In this document: piece after piece, positions 8,547-17,597 of the stretch
Layout of the letters: the number at the start of each line of letters is the position of its first letter
Position numbering within the stretch: position 1 is the first letter of the stretch
DNA from: VXNE01 sp965205735
GTDB lineage: Bacteria; Pseudomonadota; Gammaproteobacteria; Pseudomonadales; Azotimanducaceae
DNA: 64,000 nucleotides
Assembly: GCA_965205735.1 (NCBI GenBank)
Contig: OZ242179.1
Coordinates: forward strand, 62,001 to 126,000
Direction of reading: 5' to 3'
The notes under the pieces: model-generated
The model's database searches: none
Told to the model about the DNA's origin: nothing
What the model saw: the letters and a program-made list of their open reading frames with translations, nothing else
Position numbers and translations under genes: made by a program

Positions 8547-9201
8547 TAGCCCGGCGTCGACAATGCTTGCTTGAGCGCCGCCACCTCCAGTTCCAGCGCG
8601 GCGACCCGCTGTTCCAGATCGGCGCGCCTTCCGACCCGGGGCTCGGCCCGCGCCGACGCCTCGTCCTGTGGCACGCACTCGATGGCGCCAGACAGCAGGT
8701 GCGCGTACTGGTGGTCGCGGCGTCCGGGTACCCGCGCGAGTTGGCGACCAACGGGCCTCCTTCGCGCGCCGTATCCATCAGGCGCAGTAGCGTGTCGGCC
8801 ACCGCCCCATTGTCCGCGAATCCATGCAGGCGCGCGCTACGCGCCCGCAGTTCGCCGGGGGTCTGCGGGCCACGGAGGAGCAGCAGGCAGAGCACCGCAT
8901 ATTCGTCCTCGGCCAAGCTCAGGTCGCTGAACATCGTGTTGCATAGACGCTGGCGATACTTCACGACGCCGGTTCTCGAGTTCTCGTCCCTGGTGACGAG
9001 CGACTTCTCCTGGAGGTCGCGCCCCACCCGTTCCACGGTAGCCCGGTCCAGCGCCAATACCGGCTCCCGGCTCGACTTCTGGTTGCAGGCCGCCATGAGT
9101 GCGTTCAGCGTCAACGGGCATTGATCCGGCGTCAGCACGGCCTTCTCCATCAGGCAGCCGATGACGCGTGCCTCGTGGAGGCTAAGGTGGATGCGGGACA
9201 T
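8546..9201 (-). pseudogene. yceH: YceH (UPF0502/DUF480) family protein, frameshifted
   Basis: The first 150 residues match YceH: MSRIHLSLHEARVIGCLMEKAVLTPD, then LTLNALMAACNQKSSREPV, two winged-helix-like units, and LLLRGPQTPGELR. After GGPLVA near 8755 the reading frame must shift by one base to continue with the expected C-terminus (PGRRDHQYAHLLSGA, then a coiled-coil tail LEQRVAALELEVAALKQAL). A one-base deletion explains this. The stop codon TAG at 8546-8548 contains the TA used by the adjacent MITE. YceH has no firmly established function. If the frameshift is real, the gene is inactive. Confidence 0.85.
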
Positions 9202-9348
9202 GGCATGGGCCAAACAGGTTGGGCCGGGCACGGTAGAGGCCCACCGGCGAATAGTCAAACCTGCGGCCCATCGCGGCAAAGTGCGCATGCCCGGCGGACA
9301 TCGGAGTGAGGCGATATGGTCCCAGACAAGATCGGACAAGGCTTTCCC

Positions 9349-9378
9349 TTGTTTCCGCCGCTCCCTTTCCACGATAAT
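9349..9378 (+). promoter_or_regulatory. Possible promoter for tRNA-Arg(ACG)
   Basis: TTGTTT at 9349-9354 and GATAAT at 9373-9378 are separated by 18 bases, and the tRNA begins 19 bases after the -10 box. The -10 matches consensus well, the -35 poorly. Confidence 0.35.
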
Positions 9379-9397
9379 ACGCCGCCTTTTGGCATAT

Positions 9398-9474
9398 GCA
9401 CCCGTGGCCAAATTGGACAAGGCACCGGTCTACGAAACCGGGGATTACAGGTTCGAATCCTGTCGGGTGCGCCA
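9398..9474 (+). tRNA. tRNA-Arg (anticodon ACG)
   Basis: A 77-base cloverleaf. The acceptor stem GCACCCG pairs with CGGGTGC, the anticodon stem CCGGT/ACCGG holds loop CTACGAA with anticodon ACG, the T-arm contains TTCGAAT, and the 3' CCA is encoded. ACG is normally edited to ICG and reads CGU/CGC/CGA codons. Confidence 0.95.
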
Positions 9475-9549
9475 TATCCTTGACCAGGACGAGGATTACG
9501 CGATGGAGCAAGCCGAGCCAGCAACACGCGCAATCGGCGTGACCTTATC

Positions 9550-9801
9550 GTGAGCGGGGACTTGCTAGCGCAGGCGCTGGGGCTGGCGGCAGTGGGCATG
9601 GTGACGGTGTTCATCCTGCTCGCCGCGTTGATCGCTGCGATCGTCTTGATGTCGCGGCTCATCGATCTTCGGCGGCAACCCGCCCAACCCGCGGAAGCTG
9701 CGAAAGACGCCGACGCGCAGGCGGAAATAGCTGCCGCCGTGGTCGCCGCGATACGACACCATCGCGCCCGCGCGCCTGCCGGGGCCGGAACGGGACCATA
9801 G
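9550..9801 (+). CDS. oadG: Oxaloacetate decarboxylase gamma chain
   Basis: An 83-residue protein with one long N-terminal transmembrane helix (GLAAVGMVTVFILLAALIAAIVLMSRL) followed by a short Ala/Pro-rich cytosolic tail, as in OadG. It anchors the alpha subunit to the beta subunit of the sodium-pumping decarboxylase. Start GTG 9550. It is first in the operon, 8 bases ahead of oadA. Confidence 0.85.
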   Translation: MSGDLLAQALGLAAVGMVTVFILLAALIAAIVLMSRLIDLRRQPAQPAEAAKDADAQAEIAAAVVAAIRHHRARAPAGAGTGP

Positions 9802-9809
9802 GCCCGGCC

Positions 9810-11543
9810 ATGAGCAAGCTCGGGATCACCGAACTCGTCCTGCGCGACGCCCACCAAAGCCTGCTGGCGACCCGCATGCGCGTCGAGGACATGCTGCCGG
9901 TGGCGGACAGGCTGGATCGCGTCGGCTATTGGTCGATCGAATCCTGGGGCGGGGCGACTTTCGACGCGTGCATCCGCTTTCTTGGCGAGGACCCCTGGGA
10001 GCGCATCCGCAAGCTCAAGGCGGCCATGCCCAACACGCCGCAACAGATGCTGTTCCGGGGGCAGAACATTCTTGGCTATCGGCACTATGCGGACGATGTG
10101 GTGCGCAAGTTCGTCGAGCGGGCGGCGGCGAACGGCATCGATGTGTTCCGCGTGTTCGACGCGATGAACGATACGCGCAACCTCGAAACCGCGATCGCCG
10201 CCGTGATGGAGCAGGGCAAGCACGCCCAGGGCACCATGGCCTACACGGTGAGCCCCGTGCATACCATCGACTTGTGGCTCGACCTGGCGCGCCGGATCGA
10301 GGACATGGGCGCGCATACCGTATGCATCAAGGACATGGCGGGGCTGTTGAAGCCCTACGTCGCCTTCGAACTGGTGTCGCGCATGAAGGAGACGCTCGAG
10401 ATTCCGGTGCACCTGCATTCTCACGCCACCACCGGCATGTCCACGGCCACTTGCCTGAAGGCGGTGGAGGCGGGCGTCGACAACGTCGACGCGGCGATTT
10501 CCTCGATGAGCATGACCTATGGGCACTCGGCGAGCGAGACGCTGGTGTCGATCCTGGAGGGCACGGGCCGGGATCCCGGCCTGGATATTGCGCTGATGGA
10601 AGACATCGCCGCGTACTTTCGCCAGGTGCGCAGGAAATACGCCGCGTTCGAAGGCAGCCTGCGCGGCGTCGATTCGCGGATCCTGGTGGCGCAGGTTCCC
10701 GGCGGCATGTTGACCAACCTCGAGAGCCAGCTTCGCGAGCAGAACGCCGCCGACAAGCTGGACGACGTCCTGGCGGAGATTCCCAAAGTGCGCGAGGACC
10801 TGGGTTTTGTTCCGCTGGTCACGCCGACATCCCAGATCGTCGGCACCCAGGCGGCGATCAACGTGTTGCAGGGCGAACGCTATGCGAGCCTGACCAGGGA
10901 GACGACGAACTTGCTGAAGGGCGAGTACGGCGCGACGCCCGCGCCGCTGTCGCCGGCGCTTCTCGAGCGACTGCCGGAATCGGAAACGCGCATCACCTGC
11001 AGGCCCGCGGATCTGTTGCCGCCCGAACTCAAAACGCTGTCGGCGGAGCTTGAGAAGCTCGCCAGGGACAGGTCGATTGTCCTGGCGGTTGATCGCATCG
11101 ACGATGTCCTGACCTATGCGCTGTTCCCGCAGGTTGCACTGAAATTCTTCGAAAACCGCGACAACCCCGAGGAGTTCGAACCTGCTCCCCACGAAGAAGT
11201 CGCGCCGGCGCCCGCAACGTCGCAAGAAGCGGCGACCTACGAGGTCCGCGTCAACGGCAAGGCGTTCACCGTGGAGGTCTCCGCGAGCGGCGGCGTGACG
11301 ACAGCGCCGATACCGCGTCCCCGGGTCAACGGCGCTGCGGTGCCGGCGGCGATGGCGGGCAACATCTTCAAGATCGTCGTGCCGCTCGGCGCGCACGTTG
11401 AGCGGGGCGACGCCGTGCTGGTGCTCGAAGCGATGAAGATGGAGACCGATGTGGTCGCGCCTCGCGCCGGCACCGTGACCGCCCTGCATGTCGCCGAGGG
11501 CGACGCGGTGGCTGTCGGCGAAACGCTGTTCGATCTTGATTGA
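9810..11543 (+). CDS. oadA: Oxaloacetate decarboxylase alpha subunit, biotin-dependent
   Basis: A 577-residue protein. Residues 1-270 are the DRE-TIM-like carboxyltransferase barrel (LRDAHQSLLATR, FDAMNDTRN, HLHSHATTGMS). A conserved carboxylase domain follows to about residue 450, then a Pro/Ala linker, and the C-terminal biotinyl domain has EAMKMET with the biotinylated lysine at about residue 543. It transfers the carboxyl of oxaloacetate to biotin, and the membrane partners then decarboxylate it and export sodium. The operon order oadGAB is the standard one. Confidence 0.95.
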   Translation: MSKLGITELVLRDAHQSLLATRMRVEDMLPVADRLDRVGYWSIESWGGATFDACIRFLGEDPWERIRKLKAAMPNTPQQMLFRGQNILGYRHYADDVVRKFVERAAANGIDVFRVFDAMNDTRNLETAIAAVMEQGKHAQGTMAYTVSPVHTIDLWLDLARRIEDMGAHTVCIKDMAGLLKPYVAFELVSRMKETLEIPVHLHSHATTGMSTATCLKAVEAGVDNVDAAISSMSMTYGHSASETLVSILEGTGRDPGLDIALMEDIAAYFRQVRRKYAAFEGSLRGVDSRILVAQVPGGMLTNLESQLREQNAADKLDDVLAEIPKVREDLGFVPLVTPTSQIVGTQAAINVLQGERYASLTRETTNLLKGEYGATPAPLSPALLERLPESETRITCRPADLLPPELKTLSAELEKLARDRSIVLAVDRIDDVLTYALFPQVALKFFENRDNPEEFEPAPHEEVAPAPATSQEAATYEVRVNGKAFTVEVSASGGVTTAPIPRPRVNGAAVPAAMAGNIFKIVVPLGAHVERGDAVLVLEAMKMETDVVAPRAGTVTALHVAEGDAVAVGETLFDLD

Positions 11544-11619
11544 GCCGCAGCACCGCGCCGCGTCCGTGAGCCGCGCGGCGACGCGTCGAACGGCGCGTCG
11601 GTCGGCATAAAGAGCGCCC

Positions 11620-12750
11620 GTGTCGCAGTTCATGGAAATCATTCAGGCGTCGGGCCTGTACCAGATTTCGCTCGGCCAATGCGCCATGATCGGCGTCGGC
11701 CTGCTCCTGCTGTACCTCGCCATCGAGCGCAAGTTCGAACCGCTCTTGCTCGTGCCGATCGGCTTCGGCGGCATCCTGGCCAACATCCCGGGCGTGGAGA
11801 TCGCGACCGGCGACGGCATACTGCACCTGATCTACCTGGTGGGCGTGGATACGGCCGTTTTCCCGCTGCTGGTGTTCATGGGGATCGGCGCGCTCACGGA
11901 TTTCGGGCCGCTGCTGGCCAATCCAAAAACGTTGCTCCTGGGCGCGGCTGCGCAGTTCGGCATCTTCGGGACGTTGCTCGGCGCGGTGGGTCTGACCCAG
12001 CTCGGCGTCATGGACTTCACCCTCCGGGAGGCTGCGGCCATATCCATCATCGGCGGCGCCGATGGCCCGACGGCAATCTATGTCGCGGAACAGCTTGCGC
12101 CGCACCTGATGGGCGCCATCGCGGTCGCGGCCTATTCGTACATGGCGTTGGTGCCGCTCATCCAGCCGCCGATCATGCGCCTGCTGACGACGGCGCAGGA
12201 GCGGCGCATCGAAATGACGCAATTGCGGGAGGTTTCGAGGCGGGAGCGCATTCTCTTTCCGCTGGTGCTGTTGATCGTCGTCGCGCTGGTGCTGCCGACG
12301 GCGGCGCCGCTGCTCGGCATGTTCTGCTTCGGCAACCTCATGCGCGAATGCGGCGTAGTGGACCGGCTCACCGACACGGCGCGCAACGCGCTGATCAATA
12401 CGGTGACGATCTTTCTCGGCCTCGCCATCGGCTCCAAGCTCGGTGCCGATCAATTCCTCACCAGGGAAACGTTGGGCGTGCTGCTGCTCGGCGTCGCCGC
12501 ATTCGCCATCGGCACCGCGAGCGGCGTGCTCATGGCGAAGGGCATGAACCTGGTGTTCAAGCGGCCCATCAATCCGCTCATCGGCGCCGCCGGCGTCTCG
12601 GCCGTGCCGATGGCGGCGCGCGTCGTCAGCCGCGTCGGCCAGGAAGCGAATCCTGGAAACCTGCTGTTGATGCACGCCATGGGACCGAACGTCGCGGGGG
12701 TGATCGGCTCGACCGTAGCTGCAGGCGTGCTGATACTCTTGGCGGGATAG
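11620..12750 (+). CDS. oadB: Oxaloacetate decarboxylase beta subunit (sodium pump)
   Basis: A 376-residue polytopic membrane protein matching OadB: YLAIERKFEPLLLVPIGFGGILANIPG near the N-terminus, GIGALTDFGPLLANP, the conserved sodium-site loop IIGGADGPTAIYVA, and a C-terminal GAAGVSAVPMAARV. It decarboxylates carboxybiotin and couples this to sodium export. Start GTG 11620. The 76-base gap after oadA holds no terminator, consistent with one transcript. Confidence 0.95.
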   Translation: MSQFMEIIQASGLYQISLGQCAMIGVGLLLLYLAIERKFEPLLLVPIGFGGILANIPGVEIATGDGILHLIYLVGVDTAVFPLLVFMGIGALTDFGPLLANPKTLLLGAAAQFGIFGTLLGAVGLTQLGVMDFTLREAAAISIIGGADGPTAIYVAEQLAPHLMGAIAVAAYSYMALVPLIQPPIMRLLTTAQERRIEMTQLREVSRRERILFPLVLLIVVALVLPTAAPLLGMFCFGNLMRECGVVDRLTDTARNALINTVTIFLGLAIGSKLGADQFLTRETLGVLLLGVAAFAIGTASGVLMAKGMNLVFKRPINPLIGAAGVSAVPMAARVVSRVGQEANPGNLLLMHAMGPNVAGVIGSTVAAGVLILLAG

Positions 12751-12789
12751 CGCCTACCGCTTCTGGCATTGCTCCGACATCGCTTCCAC

Positions 12790-14934
12790 ATGGACGAATC
12801 CCAGAATTTACTGTTTGACGACCCGGAGTCCACCACCCGGCGTGCCGCGCTGAACGTGGTGCATGCCCGCGCCGTGACTGTTGCGTCCTTCGACTCCACA
12901 GGTACTTTGCCGGCTACCGATCCATGCGGGCGGTCACGTATACGGCGAGCATTCCCACCATAGCCGACCTCCTCGCGAAGCAGCCGTTCGAAGACTTCGA
13001 GTGCATCTTTGGACACGGCGGCATCCTTCGGCGCGAGGCGACGGAGATATTGGCCTTTCAGCGCGTGGTGCGCGAGAAACTGGCCGGAGCCGTCGTCGGC
13101 GTCAAAGGTTTGGGCGATGGGGGGCGCGAGAACATTTACCGCCGCATCGCCGATGGCGAGGTGCGCTTCTTCGTGGTCAAGGACGCCATCGCCCACGCGA
13201 AGATCTACTTGCTGGAGGGAGACGGCAAGACCCGGGTCATCGTCGGTTCCGCCAATCTGTCGGAACGGGCGTTCTCTGGCCGCCAGGCGGAAACGCTCGT
13301 CGTATTCGATGACGACGAGACCGCCTGGAACCACTATCTGGCGCAGTATGAAGCAGTGCGGGATGCCGCAACGAGCCGCCTGGACCTGCCTCGCGCATCC
13401 GATGCAACGGAAGATGTGCGCGTCGAAGAGACGCCCGCGCTGCTCGAAGCGCAGTCCAACCCGGATGGCGCAACGCTCTATGTGCCCGAGAGAAGCGGCT
13501 ACTCCCGACAATCACCGCAAGATCGAGAGGCCGGCAGCTAACCCGGATGGCGCAACGCTCTATGTGCCCGGAGAGCGGCCCGAAGAGGCCGGCTACTCCG
13601 TGCCGGAAATCACCGCAAGGATCGAGACGATCAAACCGGCGTACAGTCGAGGCCTGGCCGACCTGAAACCGAACCGGCGCGGCGACCTGCTGATCAAACC
13701 CCGCACCGTGAGGCAGATCGTGCAGATCGTTCGATCGAGGGATGCCGAAGCGGGGCTGCGTACTTACCTCTCGCGCCGCGGGACGGAGTTCGTGCTGTCG
13801 GGCGAGAAGATGCCCCTCGATGCCGACCCCGAACCGGTACGCGGCGATGTCGCCCGGTGGCTCGAATTGTTCGCCAACTACGAGAACGGCTTTGTCGGCG
13901 ACGTGCCGCGGCTGCAGCGCGACTACTTCGCGTTCATGTGCTGGTTCTACATGGCGCCCTTGATGTGCGACCTGCGCAACGCCGCGCTGCGCGAGAACGC
14001 CTTCAGCTTCGATCAGCCGCTGTTCGCGGTGCTCTACGGTTCGAGCAACTGCGGCAAGACCAGCTTGGTAGAAGCGCTGATGGCGTCCATGTTTTCTTAT
14101 CCGCGCATTGTCGACACGCTGGACTTCACGCCCGCCAAGCTGCGCGCACTGCAACAGGCCTACAAGCGGTTTCCCGTTGTCTTCGACGATGTCACCCGAG
14201 ATCGCTTCAATCGCTATGCCGACGAGATCATCAAGGACGAGACCATTTCCTACGCGGAATATCCCTGCTTCGCCCTGTCCATGAACGCCGATGCGCGCAG
14301 CTTCAAACCGGAAATCGTCAAACGCTGCCTCATGATCTATACGCGAACCGCGCTGCCCGGGGATAACACCACCGCCCGAAGAACGTTGCAGCGATCCGTG
14401 GCGAACATCCGAGATCAGTTGACCACCGCCTTGTATCGCGAATACCTCAAGCGAGCGCTGGCCGCGCTGGATTCGCCGCAAGACGGTGCTGCCGACCTCC
14501 CCGCGCCAGCCGAGAGGGGGGACCATGAGCCGACCGATGCGCTGTATCTGTCATCTTCGACCTTGTGCGCGCTGTTCGAGGAGAACTTGCCACCGGGGGC
14601 TTCAATGCCGCCATGGTGTGCCCGCATGACGCTTGAGAGCTACCAGGAACGCGCTTTCGAACGCCCTCGACTGTACTTGCGCAATTTGCTTGGCGCGGAC
14701 CGATACCACTCGGCGCGAAGACCGCCTGAAGGTTGTTGGAACTTGAGCGGGAACAACATTCTGGTTTCGGTCTCGGCCATCCAATTCAACCGAACGAGGG
14801 CGGACATTCCCGACTGGCTGCTGGACGACACGGCGAGCGCATCCGGCCAGATCACCCTGGATCGAAAACTGACGGAGGATTTTCTCGGCAGGCGGATTAG
14901 AGCGCCGCGCCGATGGCCGTGGCGGCGGGCATGA
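12790..14934 (+). pseudogene. Phospholipase D-like nuclease domain fused to P-loop ATPase, two frameshifts
   Basis: Three frames join into one protein of about 710 residues. It starts MDESQNLLFDDPES at 12790, shifts near 12897 to a PLD-like domain (FAGYRSMRAVTYTASIPTIADLL, then HAKIYLLEGDGKTRVIVGSANLS with the HxK half-site), and shifts again near 13500-13545 to an ATPase domain with Walker A YGSSNCGKTS near 14037 and Walker B FPVVFDDVTRD near 14170. The second break lies in an imperfect tandem duplication (NPDGATLYVP occurs twice, at 13457 and 13546). PLD-plus-ATPase proteins can act in DNA defence, but I cannot name this family. The gene is probably inactive unless the breaks are assembly errors. 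Confidence 0.7.
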
Positions 14935-15039
14935 AGCCGCTGCTTGGATATGGAGTCTATCTGGGTCGGATGTAGAATCGTCCGACCGAGCAACGAATGT
15001 GGATACGGCACAGGCGTGTTCGACGGATCATATAAGGGC

Positions 15040-15348
15040 ATGGTGAGGTGCTGCGTTCTTGCGCTCGCGACGGCGGCGCTGGCGGGATGTTGTGCTATGC
15101 CGTGGTCGTTCGCTAAGGAGGGTGGCGAGGGCGATCCGGGCTTCGCGGTGATGGAGAGATGTTATCCGCTGGAGTTGAAGGCAGCTCGTGCATCCCCGGG
15201 CAAACTGATCGAGTGGACATCGACCATAAGCAGGAGGCAAGCGAAGGCGTTCTACCGCCTCGTCGAGAAGGCCGAGGTCGGCGAGACGCTTACCGAGCGG
15301 GACTACACCGCCGCCGGTTGCAGGCAGTATTCGGCACTCCCTGAGTAG
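15040..15348 (+). CDS. Small hypothetical lipoprotein
   Basis: A 102-residue protein starting at ATG 15040 after AAGGG. It begins with a lipoprotein signal (MVRCCVLALATAALAGC) whose lipobox LAGC would be lipidated. The remainder is soluble with two further cysteines (RCYP, AGCRQY). No known domain is recognised. The frame extends upstream, but the signal sequence decides the start. Confidence 0.6.
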   Translation: MVRCCVLALATAALAGCCAMPWSFAKEGGEGDPGFAVMERCYPLELKAARASPGKLIEWTSTISRRQAKAFYRLVEKAEVGETLTERDYTAAGCRQYSALPE

Positions 15349-15358
15349 TCAGCCCCGA

Positions 15359-16678
15359 TCAGCCGGAAGGCTCGCCCAACCCTCGCCGCCGCTGCGCATG
15401 GACGCGCATCGGCTGGGCGTGCCTGTAGGTCAACGACCGCCATAGCCACTCCAGCGGGCCGAACCGGTATCGATGAAGCCACCAGACGCTAAACGAGATC
15501 GAGACGATCCACCCGCCAGCCACGACGAAATACAGTTGATGGCGGGCCAACTCGTTCCATAGCCCAAAGCCGAAGTCGTGGAAGATGACCAGTCCAAACA
15601 CGCTCTGCAGGATGTAGTTGGTTAGCGCCATGCGCCCCACAGCCGCCAAGCCGCGTCGCAGGCTTGAGAACCACCCCCGCTGGCAGGCGATCAGCGCCAA
15701 CGAGGCGAATCCCAACGCCATCGACACGCGGCCGATATCGTTGGTGAACATCGATGCGCCCGAGACCCACCGCATCGCGTAGCCGCTGCCGATTTTCATC
15801 GATAGTTCGAAGCTGTTGACCGCGAGCCCGATGATGAAACCCGCGGTCGCCAAAAGCGCGTAGAAACGCAGGCTCCTCCGTCCTTCGAGCATGCCGGTCT
15901 TGAATAGCGCCATGCCCAGCAACATGCACGCCGCAGCATCCCAAAACATTACGAACGGCAGCACTGAGACGTAAATTTCGCTCACTTCCTGGGCATTGGC
16001 CGCGAATGCCTCCGGGTACGACCCCTCGAACTTCAGGGCTTCGCGGGCCAGAATGTGCTTGGGCGGATCGAAAGAGGCTTCGATTTCGGCCCAGCCCTCC
16101 ACCAAAGCCAGTTCATCGGCGGAAACTTTGACACCGGCGGCGATGCGCTCCGATATCGCCTCGGCATCCTTCGGCATCGTCGAAAGCATGACAAAAACGA
16201 GGACATAGAAGGTCGCCAAATAGACGAAGACCAGGGTTGCCGCGATGAACAGGTTTCGCGGTCGCCAGTTTCGGCACACATACAACGCCATCCCGGCCAG
16301 CGCGTAGCAAACCAGGATGTCGTTGGTCCATAGCAGCACCAGCGTATCCAGCAGGCCGATGCCCAGCAGCAGGAACTGGCGCCGATAGTAGATGCCTGGA
16401 TTCGTTCCTCGTCCGCCCGCGGCGAGCAAGGCGATCCCGGCACCGAACAGCATGGAGAACAGCGCCCGGAAGGCGCCTTCGAACAGCAGGTCCACCGCGA
16501 AATAGACGCCGAAGTCGATGCCCGCCACGGAACCGTTGACGGACGGATCGAGATAAGCGCGAAAGGGCAGTCCGAACGCCAGGATGTTGAGCAGCAGGAT
16601 ACCGAGCAACGCGAAGCCGCGGATGACATCGAGCCCTTCAATGCGTTCGTTCGGCGCGACCGGAGCGGCGTTGGACAT
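15359..16678 (-). CDS. DUF418 (YeiB-like) membrane protein
   Basis: A 439-residue polytopic protein. The N-terminus has the family opening ERIEGLDVIRGFALLGILLLNI, then AVDLLFEGAFRALFSMLFGAG, and the C-terminal DUF418 part has VGRMALTNYILQSV and WLHRYRFGPLEWLWRSLTY. About ten transmembrane helices are visible. The biological role of the family is not established; acyl-transferase-like membrane proteins are its distant relatives. ATG 16678 is chosen because the longer frame adds 32 unconserved residues. Confidence 0.88.
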   Translation of the reverse strand: MSNAAPVAPNERIEGLDVIRGFALLGILLLNILAFGLPFRAYLDPSVNGSVAGIDFGVYFAVDLLFEGAFRALFSMLFGAGIALLAAGGRGTNPGIYYRRQFLLLGIGLLDTLVLLWTNDILVCYALAGMALYVCRNWRPRNLFIAATLVFVYLATFYVLVFVMLSTMPKDAEAISERIAAGVKVSADELALVEGWAEIEASFDPPKHILAREALKFEGSYPEAFAANAQEVSEIYVSVLPFVMFWDAAACMLLGMALFKTGMLEGRRSLRFYALLATAGFIIGLAVNSFELSMKIGSGYAMRWVSGASMFTNDIGRVSMALGFASLALIACQRGWFSSLRRGLAAVGRMALTNYILQSVFGLVIFHDFGFGLWNELARHQLYFVVAGGWIVSISFSVWWLHRYRFGPLEWLWRSLTYRHAQPMRVHAQRRRGLGEPSG

Positions 16679-16797
16679 GGCTGGCGCAATATAGCGGCTG
16701 CGCGGGCGAATGCCGAGTGTGGTCCGCCTACCCTCGCTTCCCGTTGGACAGTGGTATGGGTTGCCCATATCCACAAGGATGGCTAGTATGGCTTCGT

Positions 16798-17043
16798 ATG
16801 AAAACGACCTTGGACATCAAGGACGAGCTCCTTGCTCGCGCGAAACAACTGGCCAAGGAAAACGGCAAACCACTCCGCGCAATTGTCGAGGAGGGCTTGC
16901 GGGCAACGCTCGCGACCGAGGAGCAAACAGCGAGTTACGAGCTGTCGGACTGCAGCTTTGGCGATCCAAACGGGGATGATCCGCTCGAGCTCCTCTCCTG
17001 GCAGGATCTCAGGGAGGAGATCTACGGCGAGCCCGTTAGGTGA
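16798..17043 (+). CDS. VapB-like antitoxin
   Basis: An 81-residue protein starting MKTTLDIKDELLARAKQLAKENG, a ribbon-helix-helix-like N-terminus typical of VapB antitoxins, with an acidic C-terminal half (DPNGDDPLELLSW) that would wrap the toxin. Its stop codon overlaps the start of the PIN-domain gene (GTGA), so the pair is translationally coupled. It probably represses its own promoter with VapC. Confidence 0.8.
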   Translation: MKTTLDIKDELLARAKQLAKENGKPLRAIVEEGLRATLATEEQTASYELSDCSFGDPNGDDPLELLSWQDLREEIYGEPVR

Positions 17044-17474
17044 TCGCTCTCGACACGAACATCCTTGTGTACGCGCACCGGCGCGAGTCTCGCTTCCACG
17101 GCCAGGCAAGAACGCTCGTGCGTGATCTTGCCCAGGGCAACACCGCTTGGTCGATTCCATGGCCGTGCCTGTACGAGTTCTTTGGCGTAGTTACGAATCC
17201 GAGAATCTGGCGTGGCGCTGCGACTCCGCCGTCTGTTGCCACAGATCAGATTCGTGCCTGGGTTCACGCTCCAACCTTGCGCCTGCTATCGGAGCCGAAT
17301 GGCTTTATCCGGAGCTTGCAGCCCATCATCGATCAGCCACGAATTCGTGGCCCCGTTGTCCATGACGCACGAATTGCAGCCCTTTGCCTCGCTCACGGTG
17401 TTGACGAGTTGCTGTCGAAGGATCGCGACTTCCAGCTCTTTCCTACCCTGAAAGTCCGGGACCCATTCGCTTAA
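17040..17474 (+). CDS. VapC-like PIN-domain toxin ribonuclease
   Basis: A 144-residue PIN protein. The acidic residues of the active site appear in order: LDTNIL (residue 5), the glutamate in CLYEFFGVV (about 46), HDARIAALC (about 109) and SKDRDF (about 127). Members cleave RNA, often initiator tRNA or rRNA, when released from VapB. Start GTG 17040 overlaps the antitoxin stop. The C-terminus (FPTLKVRDPF) is typical, so the toxin looks intact. Confidence 0.88.
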   Translation: MIALDTNILVYAHRRESRFHGQARTLVRDLAQGNTAWSIPWPCLYEFFGVVTNPRIWRGAATPPSVATDQIRAWVHAPTLRLLSEPNGFIRSLQPIIDQPRIRGPVVHDARIAALCLAHGVDELLSKDRDFQLFPTLKVRDPFA

Positions 17475-17597
17475 GAAGCTTGTCGGTTCGGGGTTGTCAG
17501 TATTGTGCAATCCCGTGAAACGCGCGCGTAAGCAGTTGAGAAAATTTGAGTTTCCGCCCTCAAAAGGCGTAAAATGGGCTGTTTCCCGGGAGAGTTT

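Noticed and set aside
9182..11642. A 795-codon minus-strand frame over tRNA-Arg and oadGA
   Set aside because: It runs antisense to the oad genes and through a tRNA; composition is typical of a GC-rich shadow frame.
12769..12963. A separate 64-codon gene before the PLD domain
   Set aside because: Its first 36 residues fit as the N-terminus of the PLD-ATPase protein after a frameshift, and the remainder is out of frame.
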